Assembly: GCA_001803645.1 (NCBI GenBank)
Contig: MHDW01000158.1
Location: 1 to 16,492, forward strand
DNA length: 16,492 bases
Direction of reading: 5' to 3'
From: Nitrospirae bacterium GWC2_42_7
GTDB taxonomy: Bacteria > Nitrospirota > Thermodesulfovibrionia > Thermodesulfovibrionales > UBA6898
Of the stretch, positions 1-7,326 are shown piece by piece. The notes below the pieces were generated by a model. That model searched no databases. It worked only from the letters and a program-made list of their open reading frames with translations, and was not told the DNA's origin. Positions within the stretch are counted from its first letter, which is position 1, and each line of letters opens with the position of its first letter. The translations under genes were made by a program, and so were the position numbers.

Positions 1-1698
1 GATGCTCAAATCATCAGGGAAAAGTTTGTGCAGCCTCTCAAGTATCTTCTGTGCTTCAACCATTAACCCTTGTCTTGCATAAAAATCAGCCTCTGAGATC
101 TCCTCTTCAAAGTCTTCTATAGTCCTTTCTCCTGCCGAATCGGTAAATTTCTCTTCCGGAGGGGCAGCATGAGATGTCGGTTCAAACGCTGACTTACCGG
201 CCCTTTCCAACAGTCTGGGATCATCAGGATATACCGCTTTAGCGTCGCTCAACATCTTTTCGGAGTTTTCATTGTCCCCGGTCCTGGCATACAGTTCATT
301 TAAGATCAGACATTCCGTAACAAAGGACTCATTATCAGAAGTATCCATATAAATAGATTTCAATCTTGTATGCATGTCTATATTTTCAGGCTCTCTCAGT
401 TTCAATCCTTCAAGAAGCCTTTTAGCTTCGCTTAAAAGACCATATCTGGAGAAAATATCAGCCTCAGTGAATATTTCATCAACTGTCCTCTCTCCCTTAA
501 CTGAAATTTGCTCAGTAACAGCCTCTTGCCCGGTCTCAGGGACCCCGATAATTTCATCTATCTTGGTCTGCAAATTAGCATTGCCAGGGGTTATCTCAAG
601 AGCTTCCCTGTAACATGACAGGGCTTCATCCTTCATTTCCTTTTCAGTAAGCAGGGCATCGCCCAAAGATACAAGCTCAGAGGAAACTTTGTCATTCTCA
701 CCAAGCTGCCTGTAAAGGGAGACGAGTCTCTTGCCGGTCTCAAATTTTTCGACATCCTTGAAATCCTCCAGAAATTCTATAGCAACTTCGAATTTCTCTT
801 CGAGGATCATTTCATCAAGTACCGGCAGATATTCCTTCCATGCCTTCTCTTTCTGCCCTTCCTTCAAATAGATCTCGCCGAGAAGTCTTCTGGCCTTGAT
901 ATTTGAAGGTTCTTTCTCTGTTATTCTGCAAAGATAGTCCTTTGCGCTTCCGGCATCACCCTTTACTATAGAGAGTTCAGCACACCTTAGTGTGATGTCA
1001 GTCTCCTCCGGGAAAAGCTTATCAGCCCCTTTAATTTGCTCAATAGCGCGGTTTATTTCTCCTGTCTTTTCGTAAATATAACTGATGCCGAGCACAGCTT
1101 CTTTGTTTAAAGGCTGAATACCAAGGATCTTCTGATAATATTCCATGGATTTCTGAAAATCCTTTTTTTCGTCATAAAGCCTGGCAATATATATATACTC
1201 TTTTAATGCATCGGTCTTAAGCCCTTCCTTCAGGAATATCTCTGCAACTTTGTTTCTTAGAGGAACATTAGAAGGAGAGAGGGATAATATTTTTTCGTAG
1301 ATATCAAGCAGTTGGTCTTTCTTGCCTTCCTTTTGCATGCTGTCAGCTGTGGCAAGATAATATTTTATCGCATCAGTTGCCAATCCCTTTTCTTCACTCA
1401 ATTCCCCGAGTGAATACAGAGCCCCTGAATCGCTGGGATTTATGTTCAGAACTTTTTTGTAGAGCGCTAAGGCTTTTAGGGAAAAACCTTCATGTCTGAA
1501 AAAATTTGCTGCCTTACTGAAGGAGTCAACCGCATTTTTCTGATCGCCTTTTTTTAGATAAAGGTCGCCTATCGTATTATAGGTATTTCCGTCCGGATAC
1601 TCTTTTATGAGTTTCTCCCATTCAGAAATAGCCTTATCAATCTGCCCCTTTGATAAATACTTCTGGGCTTCTTTAATTACTGAGGTTCTATCCACCAT
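1..1698 (-). CDS. Long tetratricopeptide-repeat protein (C-terminus outside window)
   Basis: Open frame of 566 codons from ATG at 1698 to the left edge, with no stop, so the C-terminus is missing. The N-terminus (MVDRTSVIKEAQKYLSKG) has no signal peptide or membrane segment, which suggests a cytoplasmic protein. Most of the visible part is back-to-back TPR helices (for example DKAISEWEKLIKEYPDG, GDLYLKKGDQKNAVDSF, LALYKKVLNINPSDSGAL). From about residue 400 a longer module starts with ERTVDEIFTEADIFSRYGLLSEAKRLL-like sequence and recurs about 120 residues later (ERTIEDFEEEISEADFYARQGL), separated by acidic and proline-rich linkers. This resembles the TPR part of FimV-like or motility scaffold proteins, but no specific partner can be named. 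It is transcribed divergently from panC. No strong Shine-Dalgarno precedes the ATG. TPR assignment is secure; function is unknown. Confidence 0.85.
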   Translation of the reverse strand, partial: MVDRTSVIKEAQKYLSKGQIDKAISEWEKLIKEYPDGNTYNTIGDLYLKKGDQKNAVDSFSKAANFFRHEGFSLKALALYKKVLNINPSDSGALYSLGELSEEKGLATDAIKYYLATADSMQKEGKKDQLLDIYEKILSLSPSNVPLRNKVAEIFLKEGLKTDALKEYIYIARLYDEKKDFQKSMEYYQKILGIQPLNKEAVLGISYIYEKTGEINRAIEQIKGADKLFPEETDITLRCAELSIVKGDAGSAKDYLCRITEKEPSNIKARRLLGEIYLKEGQKEKAWKEYLPVLDEMILEEKFEVAIEFLEDFKDVEKFETGKRLVSLYRQLGENDKVSSELVSLGDALLTEKEMKDEALSCYREALEITPGNANLQTKIDEIIGVPETGQEAVTEQISVKGERTVDEIFTEADIFSRYGLLSEAKRLLEGLKLREPENIDMHTRLKSIYMDTSDNESFVTECLILNELYARTGDNENSEKMLSDAKAVYPDDPRLLERAGKSAFEPTSHAAPPEEKFTDSAGERTIEDFEEEISEADFYARQGLMVEAQKILERLHKLFPDDLSI

Positions 1699-1756
1699 GC
1701 ATACCGTTCTAAATATTATCATATATACTAAAAATGTGTCTATAATCAGACCGTCC

Positions 1757-1783
1757 AAACCTCTTTATAAAAAAGGTTTTTTT
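1757..1783 (+). terminator. Terminator-like hairpin in the panC leader
   Basis: AAACCTCTTT (1757-1766) pairs with AAAAAGGTTT (1770-1779) with one mismatch and a three-base loop, and the T run extends to 1783. It is AT-rich and therefore weak. The gene to the left is divergent, so on the plus strand it could act only on leader or read-through RNA entering panC. A TATAAT at 1741-1746 lies just upstream but lacks a convincing -35. Confidence 0.35.
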
Positions 1784-1878
1784 GAGTTTGAAACCCTGCC
1801 TTTGAAAAACAAAAACCGCCATATTGAAAATCGAAAGACTGAAATAATCATAGTTTTTGGGTTAACATAAAATAACTT

Positions 1879-2727
1879 ATGGAAATAATTAGAATTCCGA
1901 GAATAGCACTTGACACTTGCAGAAAACACCTTCTTAAAGGAAGATCCATAGGTTTTGTACCTACAATGGGCGCTCTGCATGAGGGACATCTAAGCCTTAT
2001 TAGAAGGTCCCGGTCTGAAAATGACATAACTGCAGGAAGCATCTTTGTCAATCCCATGCAGTTTGGCCCTTCTGAAGACTTTGATAAATACCCGAGGGAT
2101 ATAGAAAATGACATCAGAAAAATGCGCGATGAAGAAGTGGATATATTATTTATGCCGGATAGATCAGTCATATATCCCGAAAGGTTCTCTACATATATAA
2201 ACATCGGGGAACTGTCCGGAAAACTCTGCGGCAGGTTCAGGCCGGGGCACTTCACAGGAGTTGCCACTATTGTCTCAAAACTCTTTAATATCATAAATCC
2301 GACAAGAGCCTATTTCGGGCAAAAAGATTTTCAGCAGACAGTCACAATTAAGAAAATGGTTAAAGACCTTAACTTTAATATTGATGTGGTTGTTTGTCCT
2401 ACGGTCAGAGAACCTGATGGACTGGCTATGAGTTCCAGAAACACCTATCTGAATGAAGAGCAACGGAAAGCAGCCTCTGTTATATTTAAATGCCTTACAA
2501 AAGCATCAGATATGATAAAATCTGGTATAATAAATCCGGAACAAGCAAAAGAGCTGATGTTAAAGGCAATTTCTGAAGAGGCGTTAATTACAGATACGGA
2601 TTATGCCTCTGTCTACGATCCTGAAACATTAGACGAGATAACCGAGATGAGTGGAGACGTACTATTAGCAGTGGCGGTTCAAGTAGGGACAACACGTTTA
2701 ATTGATAATGTCCTCATCAACATGTGA
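1879..2727 (+). CDS. panC: Pantothenate synthetase (pantoate--beta-alanine ligase)
   Basis: Condenses pantoate and beta-alanine with ATP to give pantothenate, the precursor of coenzyme A, through a pantoyl-adenylate; cytoplasmic. At 282 aa it has the normal family length. Signatures are in order: GFVPTMGALHEGHLSLI near residue 24 (nucleotide-binding HIGH-like motif), FVNPMQFGPSEDFDKYPR, MPDRSVIYPE, FRPGHFTGVATIVSKLFN, YFGQKDFQQ and REPDGLAMSSRNTYL. ATG at 1879 matches the usual N-terminus (MEIIRI followed by the GFVPTMG strand), although no Shine-Dalgarno is visible. The downstream frame is coupled: panC ends in TGA at 2725-2727, overlapping a possible GTG start at 2724. No panB or panD is in the window. 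Family assignment is very secure. Confidence 0.97.
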   Translation: MEIIRIPRIALDTCRKHLLKGRSIGFVPTMGALHEGHLSLIRRSRSENDITAGSIFVNPMQFGPSEDFDKYPRDIENDIRKMRDEEVDILFMPDRSVIYPERFSTYINIGELSGKLCGRFRPGHFTGVATIVSKLFNIINPTRAYFGQKDFQQTVTIKKMVKDLNFNIDVVVCPTVREPDGLAMSSRNTYLNEEQRKAASVIFKCLTKASDMIKSGIINPEQAKELMLKAISEEALITDTDYASVYDPETLDEITEMSGDVLLAVAVQVGTTRLIDNVLINM

Positions 2728-2744
2728 AAACGGAGGTTCGAGAA

Positions 2745-3086
2745 ATGCTTCAAAGAGTACATGTCCAGATACTGGACCACTCAGCAAATGATATAATTTT
2801 AGCAGACAGGGAATTCCAGCAGCCCATAACAAATAAATACCTTGCGGATGAACTTAAAAGCGAGCTGAATTCTTCATATCCTTCGATGGTTTCAGTCGAA
2901 TACATTGATCTTTTCATGCACGAGGATGATGAATATTTTATTGACATAATGGAGCTTTTGAGGCAGGGGGCTATAACCGCTCCTGTGATCCTGATAAATG
3001 GGATACTGAAAATTCACGGGGGGATCCCGCCGTCAGTCATAAAAAAAGAGGTCGAAAAACTGATCTTCTCAGGCCCGGTGCATTAA
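2745..3086 (+). CDS. Cysteine-free thioredoxin-fold protein, YuzD-like
   Basis: A 113-aa soluble protein with a thioredoxin-like layout: a beta strand (VHVQILDH), a helix (NKYLADELKSELNSSYP), a second strand (VSVEYIDL), an acidic helix, then TAPVILINGILKIHGG, which looks like a cis-proline loop followed by the last hairpin, and a C-terminal helix (PPSVIKKEVEKLI). The pattern recalls YuzD-type disulfide oxidoreductase-like proteins, but the redox motif is absent and there is not one cysteine. I prefer ATG 2745 because GGAGG at 2732-2736 sits eight bases upstream; an in-frame GTG at 2724 overlaps the panC stop as GTGA and would add seven residues. It is probably co-transcribed with panC. No enzymatic role can be assigned; a binding or scaffold role is inference. 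Confidence 0.75.
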   Translation: MLQRVHVQILDHSANDIILADREFQQPITNKYLADELKSELNSSYPSMVSVEYIDLFMHEDDEYFIDIMELLRQGAITAPVILINGILKIHGGIPPSVIKKEVEKLIFSGPVH

Positions 3087-3162
3087 GCTGTTCTGTTGAA
3101 CAGCAGAGCAACAGCGCAGTAGAACAGCAGTTATATGTGACTACTGCGCTACTGGTCTGCTG
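3087..3162. repeat. Nested hairpins between convergent genes
   Basis: GCTGTTC (3087-3093) pairs with GAACAGC (3098-3104) around a four-base loop directly after the upstream stop. A larger cruciform overlaps it: CAGCAGA (3101-3107) with TCTGCTG (3156-3162), and AGCGCAGTAG (3113-3122) with CTACTGCGCT (3141-3150), separated by symmetrical five-base internal loops. There is no T run on either strand, so it is not a typical intrinsic terminator. It may be a REP-like palindrome or a bidirectional 3'-end structure. Confidence 0.6.
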
Positions 3163-3171
3163 CACTTAAGT

Positions 3172-3921
3172 TTATATAAACTGACCTTCTTCTATGTTCC
3201 CGCCTTCAACAATAAGGTCGCCTGTCAGCTGTTGCATTAAAAAATAATTAATCCTTTGTTTTACATCTTCTGGCACCTCAATGAATCTAATGCCCATCCC
3301 TGGTTCAGGTTCTATTTCATTGTTTAGTTCATTCATATAAACGACCGTTCCTTTCAACTCAACAGGGTCTTCCTGATCAACATAAAATGCAATGTCCATT
3401 TCTTTTCCTGCTCCAAAAGGTGCGATTGTCCTCAAAAACATCCCGTCTGCAGAGAGATTCGATGCAAACAACTCACGTTTTTCATCATCACATTCTATAA
3501 CTGCTTTTACAAGAAGTGAGGCGCGTATATTCATGCGGTTATTACTACCTTTCATACACTTCCTGATAGCACCGTATAATTCCTTAATGTTGACGGGTTT
3601 CTTCAGAAAACCGCAGCAACCCAGACTCATAAATTCATTGCGTGTTGCCTCACTGCCTGAGGAAGTAAGAATAATGACCGGCGTATTTCCGATTTCCTCA
3701 TCTTTCCTTATTATGCTCAGGCATGATGAGCCGTCTATTCTGGGCATCAGATAATCAAGAACAATAAGGGAAGGTTTTTTCTCCTTGGCCAGTTTTATTG
3801 CTTCCACACCATCCTTAGCAACATATATATGATATCCGAGACGCTTGACCAATAGACCCACATACATAAGAAAAGTCTTGCTGTCGTCTGCAAGAAGGAT
3901 AGAATTATTGTTATTCTTCAA
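3172..3921 (-). CDS. Response regulator: REC receiver domain + PilZ domain
   Basis: 249 aa, two domains. Residues 6-122 are a complete receiver: acidic pair D12/D13, phospho-acceptor D56 (IVLDYLMP), T86 (IILTSSG) and K108 (FLKKPV). Residues 128-235 are a PilZ domain with RxxxR (RMNIR, 129-133) and NxSxxG (NLSADG, 155-160), the two c-di-GMP-binding motifs, plus a GMGIRF strand near the end. It should therefore join a phosphorelay input to c-di-GMP binding; there is no DNA-binding domain, so output is probably by protein contact, for example with motility or pilus parts. The start is TTG with GGAGG seven bases upstream. No cognate kinase is adjacent. A near-consensus promoter lies upstream. Domain calls are secure; the target is unknown. 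Confidence 0.92.
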   Translation of the reverse strand: MKNNNNSILLADDSKTFLMYVGLLVKRLGYHIYVAKDGVEAIKLAKEKKPSLIVLDYLMPRIDGSSCLSIIRKDEEIGNTPVIILTSSGSEATRNEFMSLGCCGFLKKPVNIKELYGAIRKCMKGSNNRMNIRASLLVKAVIECDDEKRELFASNLSADGMFLRTIAPFGAGKEMDIAFYVDQEDPVELKGTVVYMNELNNEIEPEPGMGIRFIEVPEDVKQRINYFLMQQLTGDLIVEGGNIEEGQFI

Positions 3922-4027
3922 ATCTCAACCTCCATTAGTTCTTTTACTGCAAGCATCAATAAACCGGTTTCAATAATACAGGGCTAACTGTGTCCCTGTT
4001 AAGGATGCTCAGATTTTCACCGGCCAT

Positions 4028-4050
4028 TATAAGATAATATTAGTCTTATA
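4028..4050. promoter_or_regulatory. Inverted repeat over the REC-PilZ promoter (operator candidate)
   Basis: TATAAGA (4028-4034) and TCTTATA (4044-4050) form a perfect 7-bp inverted repeat with a nine-base spacer that contains the palindrome TAATATTA. The repeat lies across the -10 box and most of the -10/-35 spacer, a position where a bound dimer would block RNA polymerase. No regulator is identified. Confidence 0.4.
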
Positions 4051-4059
4051 GAGTGTCAA
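4031..4059 (-). promoter_or_regulatory. Sigma-70-type promoter for the REC-PilZ gene
   Basis: Read on the minus strand: a perfect TTGACA -35 (4059-4054), a 17-base spacer, then TATCTT (4036-4031) as -10. Transcription would start near 4024, giving a leader of about 100 bases before the TTG start at 3921. Confidence 0.6.
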
Positions 4060-4199
4060 GCTAATTCTGAATGTTAATTTCTCAGATACAGCTAAAATTT
4101 CTTGAAATCCTTGCATAGTAAAAGTTTTGTAATCTTTCTGCCTGTGTGTTTTAGATGCCTTCTGTATTTACGGGAGTTCTGTCTGCTAAAATATTTCAG

Positions 4200-6158
4200 G
4201 TGAAAAAGTACTATATTCATAAAGAAACTCCCAAACTCACTGTAGATTACAATAAAGACCTTAACCCTGACCAATACGCAGCTGTGATGCATCAGAACGG
4301 CCCGGCGCTCGTTCTTGCAGGAGCAGGCACAGGCAAAACAAGGGTTGTGACGTACAGAGTTTCGAGGCTTATCGAAAGTAATATCAGGGCAGAAAATATA
4401 TTGCTGCTGACCTTCACAAACAAGGCTGCAAAAGAGATGATGAGAAGAGTCGAGCTGCTGATAGGCAGAAACATCTCCGGTCTGTTCGGAGGGACATTCC
4501 ATCATGTCGCCAATCTGCTGCTCAGGCAGCATTATCTTCTTGCAGGTTACAGACAGGGCTTTTCAATTCTTGACAGGGAGGACTCAAAAGAGCTTTTTGA
4601 GGCCTGTATTTCCGATATCACCAAGAAAGAGACTGTCCTGCCAAAAGGCACTGTATTTGCAGAAATATGCAGTCTATCAAAAAATACCGGGGTCAGTATA
4701 TCAGATGTGATCCTCAGGAGGTTCCCTCATTTTGTCAGCGCTCTGGATAATATAGAAAAGATCGCAGCCCTTTATGAGAAAAAAAAGCTCCTGCTTAATC
4801 TCATGGATTTCGACGACCTTCTTCTCTGCTGGAAAAAGATCTTTGAGGAGAACGAAAAGATACGTGAATATTATTCTTTGAAGTTCAAATACATCCTTGT
4901 GGATGAATACCAGGACACAAACAGGCTTCAGGCAGATATTATTGACCTCTCAACAGGAGGAGAAAAGAACCTGATGGTTGTCGGCGATGATGCTCAGTCC
5001 ATTTATTCTTTCAGGGGTGCTGATTTCGAGAATATATTGAGATTTCCTGACAAACACAATGACACCGTCATATACAAACTCACTACAAACTACAGGTCAA
5101 CCCCTGAAATATTGAACTTAGCAAACAACATTATTTCTAATAATGTAAGGCAGTTCAGCAAGGAGCTGATTTCCGTCTCAGCACATGGTGAACTCCCCGG
5201 CATTGTTCCTTTAAATAACGTATTTGAACAGGCAGAATTCGTCTCTTCTGTGATAATGGATATGAACACTGACGGCCTGTCGTTTAATGAAATTGCTGTG
5301 CTTTACAGGTCGCATTACCAGTCAATGGAACTTCAGATGGAATTTCAACGAAGGGGCATACCCTTTGAAGTAAGGTCAGGCCTTAAATTCTTTGAACAGG
5401 CGCATATTAAGGATATCCTGTCATTCTTGAGGGTTGTTGTTAATCCTTACGATGAAATAAGCTGGAAAAGGATATTAAAGCTCATCCCCGGCATAGGCAA
5501 TATCACAGCAGGAAAGCTATGGAATTACATTCAATCCAAGACCGCACCACTTGATTCAATTTCAGAAGCTGGCAGGATAATTCCCAAAAAGGCCATGTCA
5601 GGATTCACTCTCCTTCTTGATATGCTGAAAGACCTGAGAGATGAAAAATACCTTTCCAGCCCTTCAGGCGCTGTTGATCATGTTTTAAGGCATGGTTATG
5701 AGGATTATCTCTACAGCCGTTATCCTAATGCCGAGATGCGCATCGAGGACATTGAACAGATGACAAAGTTTGCCTTGAAATATGATTCTCTCGAAATATT
5801 CCTGAATGACCTTACACTTCAGGGTGTAACAGACACTGAAACAGAAGAAGCTGAAGATTTTGACGGAAAGGTAATTTTATCTACAGTGCATCAGGCAAAG
5901 GGGCTTGAATGGGAAGCTGTATTTATAATAGGGCTGAATGACAACAAGTTCCCATCCATAAAATCGCTCAAGAACGGCGGTGAAGAAGAGGAAAGAAGAC
6001 TTTTTTATGTCGGGGCAACAAGGGCAAAAAAAATACTTTATCTCTGCTATACTGTTACGTCGGATGACTGGAGTATGATCGGATTCATAAGGCCTTCAAG
6101 GTTCATAAAAGAACTGCCAAAGGATTGTTTTGAGGAGATAATAGTAGAAGAGGTATAA
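4200..6158 (+). CDS. UvrD/Rep/PcrA-type superfamily 1 ATP-dependent DNA helicase
   Basis: Unwinds DNA 3' to 5' using ATP in repair or replication restart. All SF1A motifs are present (residues counted from the GTG at 4200): Q motif LNPDQ, Walker A AGAGTGKT (40-47), motif Ia TFTNKAAKEM (from 71), motif II DEYQDT (235-240), motif III GDDAQSIYSFRGAD (262-275), motif IV TNYRST, motif V VILSTVHQAKGLEW (558-571) and motif VI EEERRLFYVGATRAK (596-610). At 652 aa it is slightly shorter than UvrD/PcrA and ends soon after motif VI, with no obvious C-terminal Tudor-like tail. I prefer GTG 4200 because KKYYIHK...DYNKDLNPDQ matches the usual N-terminus of this subfamily; ATG 4155, directly after an in-frame TAG, would add 15 residues. 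Neither start has a strong ribosome-binding site. Which of UvrD, Rep or PcrA it replaces cannot be said. Confidence 0.93.
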   Translation: MKKYYIHKETPKLTVDYNKDLNPDQYAAVMHQNGPALVLAGAGTGKTRVVTYRVSRLIESNIRAENILLLTFTNKAAKEMMRRVELLIGRNISGLFGGTFHHVANLLLRQHYLLAGYRQGFSILDREDSKELFEACISDITKKETVLPKGTVFAEICSLSKNTGVSISDVILRRFPHFVSALDNIEKIAALYEKKKLLLNLMDFDDLLLCWKKIFEENEKIREYYSLKFKYILVDEYQDTNRLQADIIDLSTGGEKNLMVVGDDAQSIYSFRGADFENILRFPDKHNDTVIYKLTTNYRSTPEILNLANNIISNNVRQFSKELISVSAHGELPGIVPLNNVFEQAEFVSSVIMDMNTDGLSFNEIAVLYRSHYQSMELQMEFQRRGIPFEVRSGLKFFEQAHIKDILSFLRVVVNPYDEISWKRILKLIPGIGNITAGKLWNYIQSKTAPLDSISEAGRIIPKKAMSGFTLLLDMLKDLRDEKYLSSPSGAVDHVLRHGYEDYLYSRYPNAEMRIEDIEQMTKFALKYDSLEIFLNDLTLQGVTDTETEEAEDFDGKVILSTVHQAKGLEWEAVFIIGLNDNKFPSIKSLKNGGEEEERRLFYVGATRAKKILYLCYTVTSDDWSMIGFIRPSRFIKELPKDCFEEIIVEEV

Positions 6159-6167
6159 TATCAAAAG

Positions 6168-6218
6168 CAGAATCCAGTAGTCAGGACAAGGAATAAAAAC
6201 ATTTCATTCCGGATTCTG
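6168..6218. repeat. Imperfect inverted repeat between helicase and membrane-protein genes
   Basis: CAGAATCC (6168-6175) is inverted as GGATTCTG (6211-6218), with an inner pair GGAAT (6190-6194)/ATTCC (6206-6210). The following bases repeat ATTCTG-like units (to about 6232). This may be a decayed palindromic intergenic repeat; there is no T run, so it is not a clear terminator. Confidence 0.4.
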
Positions 6219-6243
6219 AATTCTGTATTCCTGAAAGGATAAA

Positions 6244-7326
6244 ATGACTTACTCCGAAACCATAAAAAACAGCTTCAATCTGATCAACAGGAACTGGCAG
6301 CTCGTTGCTATACAGTTCGGCATGATGGTGATAAACTTCCTTGGCTTCCTTATAATGATCGGTATCCCCCTCGGCATTGCTTTCATTATTTTCGGCCTTG
6401 ATCTGACAGGGCTTGCAGAGACAAAGGATATCGCGGGACTATTTAGCGACCCTGCTAATCTTCTTTCAAAATACTCAGGACTTATCATTATTGTTCTTTC
6501 CAGTTTTTTATTTTATATGGTCTTTGCCACGACCCTGTACTTATATGTCATGGGCGGTTCTGTCGGCGTCATTGGAAGAAGCATAATCGAACCTTCTTTC
6601 AGGTTCAGCATGAAGGGATTCTTTGCTGAAGCCAAAAAGATATTTTTTCCTCTGATGTGGTTTTCTCTTTTCATGGGATTGATCTTGATCGTTATAGTAT
6701 TAATCTTTACCGTTATTGCTTTTGTTCTCGGGCTGTTAGGCGGGGGCATAACTGCGATAGTGTCATTTGCAAAAAGCCAGGACTCAACACTTGCACTCTT
6801 TCTCGGTATCTTCTTTACTATGATACTTGCGCTTATCGGATTGATTATATTCTTTATAACACTTGCCATTACCACCTACGGCATGGCAGCGCTCTTTTTT
6901 AAGCGTGAAGGGGCGATCAAAGCCTTTACTTCTGCTGTAAGTTTCCTATGGAACAACCAGCCTTCATTCTGGCTTTATGTCCTGCTTTTTTCCGGATATA
7001 TTATCGCGAGTTTCTTTTTGATGCTGATAACATTTCCATTTAAACTTATCCCGATAATAGGAACTGTTGTATCTTTCCCCATGCAGATAATGTCGTATGT
7101 AGCCCAGAGCTATTTCGTACTAATAATATTCGCTGCTGTATTCGTCTTCTATTTCGATGCTGAAATTAAAAAACCGGAAGTTCTGTCACCGTCTACTGAT
7201 CCGGCTGCTTCTGAAGTACCTGAGTCCCCTGCTGATATGAATATGCAATTGGATGATATTTCTGAAGTTCAAGCTCCTCAGCAAGAAGAGACTCTTCAAG
7301 AGAAGGATGCGAAAGGACAAGGCTGA
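6244..7326 (+). CDS. Polytopic membrane protein with acidic, proline-rich tail, function unknown
   Basis: 360 aa with about six hydrophobic segments: residues roughly 20-50, 78-110, 133-165, 183-215, 240-268 and 280-304, separated by short loops. Residues after about 305 form a soluble, low-complexity tail rich in E, P, S and Q. The start MTYSETIKNSFNLINRNWQLVAIQ, an amphipathic helix ahead of the first membrane segment, is typical of a widespread family of uncharacterised inner-membrane proteins. There are no catalytic or transporter signatures I recognise. ATG 6244 has AAGGA at 6235-6239. It lies 85 bases after the helicase gene on the same strand and may be read through from it. Its last 134 bases overlap the 3' end of the convergent LipM-like gene; the overlap codes only the variable tail. 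Confidence 0.85.
   Translation: MTYSETIKNSFNLINRNWQLVAIQFGMMVINFLGFLIMIGIPLGIAFIIFGLDLTGLAETKDIAGLFSDPANLLSKYSGLIIIVLSSFLFYMVFATTLYLYVMGGSVGVIGRSIIEPSFRFSMKGFFAEAKKIFFPLMWFSLFMGLILIVIVLIFTVIAFVLGLLGGGITAIVSFAKSQDSTLALFLGIFFTMILALIGLIIFFITLAITTYGMAALFFKREGAIKAFTSAVSFLWNNQPSFWLYVLLFSGYIIASFFLMLITFPFKLIPIIGTVVSFPMQIMSYVAQSYFVLIIFAAVFVFYFDAEIKKPEVLSPSTDPAASEVPESPADMNMQLDDISEVQAPQQEETLQEKDAKGQG

Noticed and set aside
1607..2294. Open frames 1607-1870 (+), 1765-1989 (-) and 1848-2294 (-)
   Set aside because: They overlap the TPR gene or panC in other frames and give sequences without recognisable domains; the overlapping genes have clear family motifs.
4092..4532. 146-codon minus-strand frame at the helicase start
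   Set aside because: It lies opposite the helicase Walker A and Ia region, is cysteine-rich without pattern, and has no ribosome-binding site.
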